Source of the DNA: Lottia gigantea
Lineage: Eukaryota; Mollusca; Gastropoda; Lottiidae
Length of the DNA stretch: 64,000 nucleotides
Assembly (NCBI RefSeq): GCF_000327385.1
Contig: NW_008706746.1
Span: 3,421,107 to 3,485,106, forward strand
Reading direction: 5' to 3'
The first letter of the stretch is position 1. Each line of letters starts with the position of its first letter. Below are positions 32,524 to 44,500 of the stretch, piece after piece. Below the pieces are notes generated by a model. It made no database searches and had not been told where the DNA came from. It saw only the letters and a list, made by a program, of their open reading frames with translations. The position numbers and the translations under genes were made by a program.

Positions 32524-35500
32524 CTGTAATGTTGATGTCTTGTTTAGTTAAAGCCCACAAGATGCAGAAGAGTAGGACGTAAAACTCCATTCATTTCATT
32601 TCATTTTGTTTAGTTAGAATAGCATTATGTTTTACGTTTGTATAAATATATAGATGTAGTGTTTAATCAGTTAAAGAAACTCATTATAATCTATTATCTC
32701 ATGAAATACGATTTTACTATTTATTCACATTATAGCATGGCTTACCTTGACTGGTGCTGCTGTGGTAACTTCCGGTGATAATGTGGTCGACAACGGTAGC
32801 AAACTATTATCTATAAGATTTCTCACATATAACATATTCTTCGGTATAGTTTCGAACTCTATTTCCTCTGGAGAGCGATTATCTACTGGCTGGTCTTTAG
32901 TAGCTTTGGGTGGTTGCTTTCGAGTAGTTGCGTTACAATCCGGACCAAACTCATAGAAATCTTGAACTATCAAATCTAATATGGGAAATAAATAAAGCAA
33001 ATTGAGCGGTAAAACATTCACAACTCCATATATTTTCAAACTGAATTTGCGAAATAGTTGTAACTTTGTGGCAAGCAGCTCGGCTGTGACTAAATTACGG
33101 CTTGTCCTTAATCATGTACAACTAACTACTGGACTGACCTGGTTCGTAGTAATCGTAAACAGAAACATAGGCTGGTTTCAGATTTTTCACTTCCAGTTCT
33201 TGTACCATATCAAACTCAAAACAAACCTTATCATGGTTAATCTAAAAAAAAGAGTCCTTTTCATTAGTCGTAGGCTATTGTGTAGGTTATGTCCATAACT
33301 ATGTAAGACTATTTTCTTCAACTCCAGTGACTCCAAGAACCTCCGTTGTAATGATGTACTATTTTGGTAAAAGTTATCTGAGATATCAAGTAAGGAAGCA
33401 TTGTATTGCTGTTTAATTGGATGCTGTAGCTACCTCGTCAAAGTAGAAGTTCAGGACATCTGGTCTGTTATCATCAATTTCAAATCTCTTGAGGAACAGA
33501 ACAGTAGACTGTTGAAGCTGTAATGGAAAAGGATTGCCATCAAAATGCTCTAAAAAAAATCAAGCAATGGACCTCTGAGATTTAGAATGAAAACATGACT
33601 TGCGTCTTACAGACAGCGTCATGTACTGTTTAATTACATCTTTTCTGACATCCAAATATTGTTGTATGGTAAAGCCCTCCAGACCTACATCATTAACAGG
33701 GGGTGAGGATTGACAATTTCTGATAGAACGATGTCGGTTTAGGTACAGTGGTGCTCTCTATAGAGTTATCTATCTTTATTGCCGCCAATTGGAAGCCTGA
33801 AAATACGATTTTCTGCGGTCTGAGGACCTTCTCTAGAAAATTTTGAGAAGAAGACGTCTGGACGCCAATCAAGGGGAGCAGTTTAGGTACAGTGGTGCTC
33901 TCTATAGAGTTATTGCCACCTGATTTCTTCCGAGGACGCCAATTGGAAGCCTTGAAATACGATTTCCCGACATTTTCTTGTATATTAAGAAATTTTGAGA
34001 ATTTGACGCATGGTAAAGAAAATTCCTGACATTTCCCAGCAAATTTAAGGTTCAAGTTTATTTGTATTGTGTCTGAGGGATCTCACCAATAAAATTTTGA
34101 GAATTAGACGCATGGAAACGTAATTTCCTGACATTTCCCAGCGAATTTTAAGTTCAAGATTATTTGTATAGGGTCTGTGATATGCCGCTTAGAAAATTTT
34201 GAGAATTAGACGCACGGAAACGCGATTTCCTGACATTTCCCGACGAATTTAAGGCTCAGTATTTTTTGTGTTATAGCTTAACAAAGACTCCCATTGACTC
34301 AGTAAAATGAATTAATGTATTTGAAAATAACAATTGACCTTTTTTTAGGTGGGCTAGATTGTATTTGGCTACGGGCCTGAGGGGGTGGTTATAAACTTTG
34401 CTGACATTGTCTTAATTCTTAGACTACACATACTTGCAAACAGAACACTGTGACACGATGTAAAACACGTGATTTTATAATTCAAGCAAACCATATAAAA
34501 GCAGGCTATGTTTAAATCAATGATATCGAGAACTATTTGTTAAGGATTCATTACTGAATGAGTAAGATAACTAGATATGGAAGTACTGGAAGCCTTAGTA
34601 TTCTTGTCAATATAACCAAATCTCAGTGACACCGAGTCTCTTTTCTGACACAGAAACGGACAAATTGCTTGAAATGCATTCCTAGAAGTGCATAAAAGAT
34701 TACCAAGATACAAAAAAGAAGATTTGTTTGTAAGCCGGCGATGCCTGTAAAATATGTTCCCTAATTTCGACAAGCTTCTAACTGCGAAATTTTGGCTCTA
34801 GTGATAATACACCTAGAAATATGCAAATTCACATTGGAAATGGTATAAAATGAATGAAGTTTTACGTCCTACTTTTCTGCACCCTAAATTTACATTGGAG
34901 AAGTAACCAAGAAAATTTTGTTTTTTCCGTTTGCGTTGTCTTACCACTGTAATCTAATCTTAAATGCCACAGTGAAGAGGCATCCATGCAACACTGAAAA
35001 ACTGTACATACTTTATTAACTGTATACATATCAGCTGTCCAGCCAGTAGGCATCTTGACTACTATTACCGCCATATTTGATGCATTCCGTTCACCGAGGT
35101 AACTATAAAATGAAAACAAAGCCAGCATACTTGAAAGTTCGAACGAACTAGGTACTATCGATAGTGTTCTCATGCAGTTATCATATAAAATCGTTCGTAA
35201 TCATTGAACGTTGTGTGACAGATGTAGCTCTCTAAGTGCGCGAAGTTCTATCCAACAGCTTATTCTAAGAAATTCTTTTTTTATGGGTTTCCAGGAACAC
35301 TGGTATAGCTCAGACAGTGACTCTTTTCCGTGTGTTGGGAGAGCAGGTTATTTGGATATGTTCACCGCCCCCCTCTCTCCTATGAGAGCCACCGATAGTC
35401 AACTATCTGTTGGTTCTTATCCATATAACTGTTATAATTTACCGCTAAAACAATATCAGATAACACACCTGGAACATATCTTAAGTCCTCTCCTCTTACA

Positions 35501-38500
35501 AACGTTTGGTTTGAAAATGGGGGATTGGACTTCAACATTTAGATAAAAAGGCTCTACAGGTTCTCTTTCTTCAATCATATTATATCTTACTGTAGCCTGC
35601 AATACAAATAAGTTCATTAATTTTTGGTTTTCTTAAATTTGAATTATTTCCAGCAACTCATGCCTACTTCATTTGAATGACTGAATTCATCTTTTTCATA
35701 GTAATTCCACGAGAATCGATAATATTTGGGTTCACTTTCAATTTATTTTATGTAACATTGTAAATGAAGACTGATCACATTTTCAATCTCAAACGTCTGG
35801 TGGATAAGTGTTTACCACACAAAGTCTGTATCGGGGGTGTCGTTTTATTAAGTTATCTCTGGACGAATTTGTTTTCGCTTTATATTCTCGACTTGGCAGC
35901 CGGCAAATATCTAGGTTATAAAGTTAGTTTCACTTGCCAATTGTCTGTCTTATGATTGGTACTGAAAACCAGGAAATAGGACAGCTATAAGTGGACAATA
36001 TTCATATTGAATCGTGTTTGATTGAATAACAACTTTCAGAGATAACAATGATACTCCACAATGATTACTATACTAATTCGCACGATTCTATCATCAGCAT
36101 TTCTAAAGATTCGCGGAAATTGAATTGCCCAATAGAATGTTAATCTAGTGCTCTTACTGGTTTATTGTGGTATAAATAAATCTATTTAAATCTGTTATTT
36201 TCAGAAGCAAAATTAGTGGAAATGTATAAAATGTATATGAGGCTTTTTCTAAAAGAAGAAGAACCTTGGAAATCGAGCCTTGACAGATTCCCAATTTTGG
36301 ATCCAGCAAAACCAAAGCCTTTCAACCGCATGAAGGCAATTTCAAAACAGATTCAGTCGCAACAGAATCGGGAGCGTTTCTGTAATACTTTAATGCGCGC
36401 CAAGTTGATATCATTTTGATTTCAATGCTGAAACGATCAAGGTAAACACAACAACGATCAATTTGCGTTATATTAGATTGGGTTTTTCACAGCTAAGAAA
36501 TAATATTCTTTTGTTTAAAAGTGCATGAAATGCCAAGTTTAATAACTGATAAACCGAATCGAAAAGAAGATTTACTAAAACTCTATCTAGCGAAAAATAA
36601 AGCATACAAAATGGCTCCAATTAATTACTTCTAAAACAGTAAAGCAAACACGATTCACTGGCGGATTTCAATAAGCAACTACGATCTATTTAAGACATTA
36701 GATTAAGAGACAAAGATAATATTGAGATAGAAATATGTCATATTATGTTACTGAAACCAATATACTATATGAAACAATACTGATGTTTACAATCACATTG
36801 GTCCGATGTGAAATGGGACTCCCATTATACCATACATTTATGGTATATTTTCAGATAATAAACATTCCGTTGCTGTTACCTCACTAGCACCACTGTAACT
36901 GCTAATAGCAGTCATCAAAAAGACGAAAATAATCAAAGCACGACTTTCAAACTAACTGGTCATCATGCCTAACACGTAATACACCAACCATCTATTATAC
37001 TTACCTGCAATACACTGCAACCTTTTCCTTTTGCCATCACTGTTATGGACGTTGGAAAGGCAATAATTGGAGTAGTGAGCTGAACTAAAGCATTTGTTTG
37101 GTTTATGTCAAAGGTTTTGGCATAATCGAAGGTATCGATGAACACGTTCTGTGATGGTGACCCTTTAAACATCAATGCAGCATACCCTGATAATGCTTGA
37201 AGCGCTACTATCGTGTCCTGAAATAACGGTAATGAGTCTGTTATTGTTAAAAAATTTAACCTTCATCTTTATATTCTTCAAAAATGTACCAATAAACCCA
37301 AAATTATAATGAATAAATCTAATCGAGATGTATTACTAATTAAAATTAACGTACCAGTACTATTTATACAACCAATAACTTTAAACCAAGTCATTGTCAG
37401 TTTTTAAACTTAATTTACATCTTTTAATACTATAGCCTGAGCAAAACAAAATTAAAAACAAGACCTTCAGTGGGGTATCTCTGATGATTTCAAATTGCAA
37501 TCACCTTATCAGATGTTAAAGATTTAAAATCATCACCTGTGTAGAAATAAATCCACCATTAGAATTTTGTTGCTCAGTCAACCAACGAACGATTTTAATC
37601 ATTTTCGTGTACTTTGGTACTGGGTCTGCTTGATAAGCGAGAAGAGCATACGCAGTAGTCTCGATGTCTTGAGCGTTTGGTCTTCTGTAAGGTATCGTCG
37701 TTTTAAGGTTATTTTCATCAGTGACCGAATCCTTTGTCCAGTACATCATATTATCTGAAAAATGTCAATCCAATATATGGATATAAATCACTCCTTGGTT
37801 CTTAGCAGTCTAATCAAAATTAGACCATTCTTTCATTCCGTTTTTTATTATCTTTTATTTTTATATAGCCACTAAAGTTAGGGTCTAAGGGCAAGAAGTC
37901 TTCTGCTCCTGGGAATATACTTTGTTTCGCCTCTCAAAATTACAGCGCTCGAGAGGGGAAATATTTGATTAGTAAAAGCAGAGGTTATCAAGTTAGGTCA
38001 TAAGGTTATTGGGATGAATTTACCTCGTTTTATTGCAGCTGCTTCTAGTTTCTTAACGAGCTCTTTGTGCCAAGTAAAACCAGGTTTGTAAAGAGCAGCA
38101 AAGTAGGTGTACATAGCCAAGGCATATGAGCTGTTGGGTGGGCGATTCTTAAAACACGTTGCTCCTCTTAAGATGAAACCGTCCTAAAGTTAGTAAAATA
38201 CAAAATGCAATGAATAGGTGGATGACCTGCATCAAACTTTCAAGAATAAAAACCATTATATGTAATAAGATGAAATGTATAATAATCTCTCAAAATATCT
38301 TACGAACAAAAAATGATGCAAATATTTTCAGAAACCACCCATCATGTATTGAATAAAAGTCCTTAACTCCAAGAATTGTAATCTAACTTCTGATAGTTTC
38401 TTATGACAGATGAGAGAAAGACAACAATATCATAAGACGTTTTCGTAAATCATTAAACCCATTTTTAGCGTTCTATTTGCTATCTGAAAATGTTTCCGTC

Positions 38501-41500
38501 AAACGTCAACATCTTAAGCTTTCTGATGTTGTCTTTTTGTGACTGAATTACTCAACATAACGAGTTTAATTCCTATGAAGAATATTCATGCACTCAAGGA
38601 AAATCATTACCGTAGGTAGCACACTCGACTCCAACATGGCGGTATAGACATAGGCGCTAAGCAGACCATCACTTCCTGCTATCCCTCCCTTCATTTCAGT
38701 GTGTAGCACTCTTCCCCGTGAGGTGATACAGCCATCAATTACTCTGTGATTACGGAGCCATCTAAAAGCAGAATCGGTAATAGCTTTGTCGATATACACA
38801 AAATCTGCTGCTTTGTGGAAACATTTAGCTACAAATGCTGTTAGCCACGTACTTCCACTGTCGTCACTCTCACCAAAAGCACTGTACGATCCATCTCCAT
38901 GCCTATATCTTAATTCTCTTTGATACCCTGAAAATATAAGGAGGAATAAATACACTCAAAAAATAGCATTAGCTGTATGGAATTTCCAATTTGCCGATTT
39001 GAAAAAAGTGGCATCATACGTAACGAAAGGGTTCGCATACTCTTGTCTTCTGTTCTCTTCCACCATAGTGCTTATTATAACGGCATTCAAATCAAAGGCG
39101 TCTTTGGAATTTTGTGTTTCTACATGGGTCTTAGTTTCTTCCCTATCTTCAGTGTGAGTGAGGCGAGGGGATATTGTACTTAGTATCTAGTCTAGGATCG
39201 GACCTTTTGTATATTTCTGTATCAATTGTGATTTATATTGTAATTGTATCTAACAAGCCTATTGCAACATTGCATGGCAGGGTTGCACCCACACTTTTTT
39301 TTGCATGCATTACATTCAAACATTCTGCGAAATTAAACCAAAATGTCCTAAAGACCAAAATCTGAATTCTAAAGGTGGTATTTATCTGCTCGACTTTAAC
39401 AGATTGAAATAAAAAGAAAGTATTCCCACTTTCTTTTTTTCATTAACCCACTATAATTTCATCATGCGACATAGATATATTCAGTGACATTTATGTTCAG
39501 AACCAAAACAACCCATTCTATCTTTATCTCATTATGTCTAATTCGATTGAGACTGGAATAATGATCAAAACAAAACAACTACTTCCAGTCATATGATTTA
39601 TTTTAAAGTAGGAACTGAGGTATAAATAATTCAATTGCTCAATAATGAACATTTCAACACGTTGTTGAAAGTCATATAGGGAACACGGAATAGTTAACAT
39701 ACCCAACGGTAATTGCTGAAGAGAAGGTCAAACTAATGAATAATTACTGGGACATATATGCTCAAACCCTTAACCAATACAAAGTCTTATGTTACCAGCG
39801 AAGACGAAAGAGTTCACATTTACAATGTCTAAAGGGCATTAATCAATATTTTGGTTTCTGGTGACTCTCTTTGTGTATTCATACAGAGAAATTATAATTA
39901 CCGGTAATCAACAAACCTTTGAATGGATGCACCAATGCTACACTTGAGAGAGGAAGTGCATAAAATTGGATTGTAGAGGATTTATTTATAACGAATATAC
40001 GATATTTTTAAATCAACATTATTACCGTCAACGATGAACCTCTCCATAGCTCTTTTATCTAAAGAATCCATTTGTCCAGATGCTTTAGTGTATGTCATAA
40101 TGAAGACATTGGGAGCAAAATTGATCATATTCTGCTCCCCACAACCATATGGTTTTTTCAACAGATCTGTAGCACTATTTAAACTGGGGCCCATCAAATC
40201 ACCTGTCGATAATATGATACAATTAATAGCGTTAAATGTAATGTAAACTTTTCATACAAGTTTTTGGTAATTTATTGACTTTCTCGTCGATACATTGAGT
40301 TGAATCTGATACACATGATTCCCTTGAATATTTGCTATTATTATAGAGTATGGATTTCATCAATAGAAAACGATTGATGTGTTGAGCAATTAAGGGATAA
40401 AATACACAGCCAAATAATAACGTTCCGTGATCATTTCTGGCCAATCAGTTTATTGGCTTTAGGGCAATAACTTTAATACACGTAGTGGTAAAACCAATAT
40501 AATATACTTCAGTAAAATCAATTGTGGTATCAACTATAACGAATAGATCTTTCATTTCATAGCAATTGATTTAAAGACAAGATGTTATTAATAAGGAATC
40601 GAAGATTCAAGACATACAATGTTTCTATTATGCTACTGACCTATTAATGATACAAAACCCCTTGCCGAGTCACGTACGTGATCTTTAGGTATTGGCATAT
40701 CCACAAGAGATCTGTATTGGCCATTTGGAGATTCTGCAATTCAAATATCAAATGATACTTAGTATAATACGATTAAAAACTAATGAGAAAAATTGCCAAT
40801 ATCCGCTATAAGGATCCAATCATTCAAACTTTGTGTCGCACTTCAAACGGTACATATAAGTCTAACTAAAAAAGTATCGATAGGAAACCAGAATTGTTTC
40901 ATTTTTGTGTTGTAGGCCAGTTTCTGAAAGTCCTGTTGGACTGTTCCTTCACTGTTGAATTACTGTATTATGTTACCTTCCGGACAAACCAGGCTGCTGT
41001 AAGTATACTCCTTTTCTGTTCCCTCTGGCTGAAAAAACAAATTGGAAAACATTACTGACTATATTTCAGACCTACAAAATATAGTGCAAACTGTATTTCT
41101 AAAGTACATTTATGTTTTCCATATGATAAAGTTTGAAAATATCAGTATGGATAAAAAAGAATATATATATGGATATATAAAAATAATAATAAGATAAAAT
41201 AAGAAATTATTCAACATAAAACGAGACATCACAAGATATGAGCATGTCTCAACAAAGCAAGATGCTTACAAAACGAATTCTGATTTTGCGCATCTCAAAG
41301 ACTTACAATGCTATACCTTAAAAATATAGCAAAAAAAATAGTTTTCAAAACGTTTAGAGCTAATAAGTCGATAGCCAATTAGGTAACATACCTCTACAAG
41401 CAGAGTTCTGATGACAGTATCTTGTACACCTACAGCATCTTCACTAATTTCAATACCGGAACATTTCTCATCCCCATTTACAGCTTCAGCCTAAATACAG

Positions 41501-44500
41501 AAGAAATATTTTTTTCCTAATCATAGACGGTAATGATGGACTCAAGGCAGAAAATTAAGTATCCAGATTTTGCTATACCCCAAAGTTTATCCATTCTGGT
41601 CCGCAAGCTTTCAGGATTAACACAGAAACAACCATGAAAATGCTTACGACAATTGTTAAATTGATTGAACCGATTTTCTTAGCAACTACAATGAAGTCAT
41701 GGGACTTTGCTTCGCTAGAGCAGATACACAACCAGGTAACGGCACCGACATCAGGGTCTATATCTATAAACTCTGATTCTTTCAGTTCCAGTCTAATCTG
41801 AAAATAAACCAATATAATAAATTTGTTTGTATTTACTTTGTAATTATTATCAATATAAATAAATGGAATCAAATATAGTATATAGAATTTAAATTACATA
41901 GCGTCTTGAATCACATGAAACATTTAAGTGGTTAAGTTTCATTATTTGGACTGACTTATCAATGTAAAAAAAATCCTGAAACACCTGAACTAACCTGGAC
42001 GCATTCTGATAAATAGTTGAAAGTTGTCACTTTAATTGGTATAAACTCCCCACGGATAGCGGAATACGGTAGATTGAAAGATGTAAAGAATGGTTGAAAA
42101 GTGGTTATAGTTGCTTCATTGGAAATTCCAATACCATTGTCTTTACTTGAGCATATTGCTGAACCAATCCATTTGGTGATCGTGTGTGGTAGTTTTTTCT
42201 TTAATACCAGTTCTCCGCTCTCACTGAACAATAATTACAGAAATGTGATTCAAACTATCATTCTGCCTCTATATCTGAAGCCTTTGAGACAAAACTCAAT
42301 AGTCAATCCGCAACCTTAATGCCTGTTCATTTCGGATTTTCTGTAGCTGATGAAAAGTGAAAATTCTTTTCGCCGAAGGGGTTCGGTTGAGGCCTTAGAA
42401 GCCACGTTTTATTTCAATTTTTTTTAATTTCAATTTTTTTTCTTTCATTTTTTGTCAAATTCGCAATTAAACATTTACCTCATTAGTTAAGGCTCTGTAG
42501 GTTATTGACGAAAATCATAATACATACCCCACGATCTCAATATCCCATAACCACGTTTCCGGAAAATAGTCACGTACAGCTATCTGTTTTTTCTTTTCTG
42601 AAATATTGAGATACAAACAAACGAAGAAAGCTACAGCTATCTTGAGTTTTTATGTCAGTTTCGCGATTTTCTCGACTACCTTGTTTCGATTTGTAGATGG
42701 CTTTGATTTAGTACAATCCTCCGAAAATGGTACATAGTATCACAGAAGAAATAAGTACTATATTATTTACATGTACATTCATTGACTAACCTTTTTTAGT
42801 AGTTGATAGTTTTGGAATTTCATATTCTTCATCAGCTCCCGAAAACTCATCGTTCTGTAGATATGGTTTCTTCCATACTTCTTCACATGGTCTTGTTTCT
42901 AGTTCCAAATCTGTTACCACTACCAATCCTGCTGCCTAAAGTCAAGAAACAATAGAAAAAAGAAACTAAATACAGCAAAATCAGATGATTCATTAAGATG
43001 ATGGTTTATACAATCCAATCTGGACACCACCAAAAAGGCTAAAAATACGATCCAGAACTACAATCATACCTTAAAAGCAAGGATGGAGTCAGCATGTTCA
43101 ACTCTGTAGTAGAAACTATCTTCATCATCGGGATAAAATCCAGAAGCTATAATCGACACCTTCTCAATGTTATCACGTTTGATTATGTTGGGATCAGCTG
43201 AAAAAATATCGATTGCAGTCATTATTGTAGAGAATTTACTACTCATGTTAACATACTTCATTTCTGATATCAACGGCATTTTTAACACTATGCTTTTTGA
43301 TAATCTAAACAGTCGAAGATAATATTCTCTATGCTTTTAACTGAGATTTTAAAAATATTGGAACATAATTTTATAATCGTTAGTTTTATTGTACACAACG
43401 TTTCAACAATTTACATTGTCATCATCATTGATTGTTGAAACGTAGCGTACAATAAAACCAAAGAGCAGTATACCATAAACTTGTGTTCCATTATTTAATG
43501 TCACCCCTAAATGTCTCTTAAGGATTAAAATAGAGTTTTTTGAAAGATGAGTATAATGACCCACTTTTATCATTCCAAGATGTTATTAGGCGCCGAGGTG
43601 GTTCATGGGTTTCCAACCATTTTTTACAATGTACTTTATCGTGTGAATAAACCGGATCTGGTGGATCGTGTAGGTCCACATTGAATATCTCAGATGATTT
43701 TAGCAGCTGGAAGGAAAAAAAATGTATTGAACATCCACTGTCTAAATCGTAATCAATAAGTCAAAGATTCATGTATCAATGAATTAATTAGACGGACACT
43801 AAATGAGCCCAGCAGCCATTATTGACTTTTTGAGATAAACCTAGGAGATAATAAGAATGAGCATTATCTCTCAACTCAACTATACCAGTTAGGTATATAA
43901 TGTTTATAATGCCTGTGATGTAATACCAAGTGATGATTCTAGATAGAAACAGTGTTACCTGAGACTAAAAGTGAGTAATGAATAAACCAAAGTTTCTTAT
44001 TACACTGAATGGCTGACGAGTTGATGAGAGTAGAATTAACAGACATTTGTCTGAACATGTATAATTATTTTCCATTTTTCGCCAGATATTCACTGCGAAT
44101 AATTCCTCCCGGGTGTACTAGCTCGTGTACTTCAGATGGTGACTAGATCATCAAACAGAATCCAAAACGACCATAAAGTGGTATTCATCTTGGCAGAAAT
44201 AATCCTTATCTTATTAGATATTTAAAATCTTCCATGACACGACTGGTTGTGTAATCAAATGTCATTGAAGAATTATCCAGAAAGCGTATTTATGTTATCA
44301 TCTACGCGGATATGCCAAGGGGGTTTAATAGACGCTCTTTGGAATATACCAAGTCGCAGAGAGAGTGGTATCTTCAGCTCCAATATAACGTACCTGTGAT
44401 TGGGTAATATCATTAGTATTCCCCAATAATGTTATACTTTTATCAATAACAGCTAGACCACAAATAGAGCCTGGTGCAGCTTGTAAAGTCAAAGACGTTT

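Noticed and set aside
33693-34055. 120-residue minus-strand open frame in a thioester-gene intron
   Set aside because: It reads through duplicated intronic repeats; its internal peptide repeat (NSIESTTVPK) simply mirrors the DNA duplication, and the flanking thioester exons join in phase without it.
35211-35546. 111-residue plus-strand open frame upstream of the nested gene
   Set aside because: It partly overlaps thioester exon 35469-35596 in antisense, has no recognisable features and no clear link to the nested exons.
42791-43197. Anaphylatoxin domain in the thioester protein
   Set aside because: The expected six-cysteine domain with an adjacent Cys-Cys pair is absent; only one cysteine (RPCEE) occurs here, and exon phases leave no missing piece.
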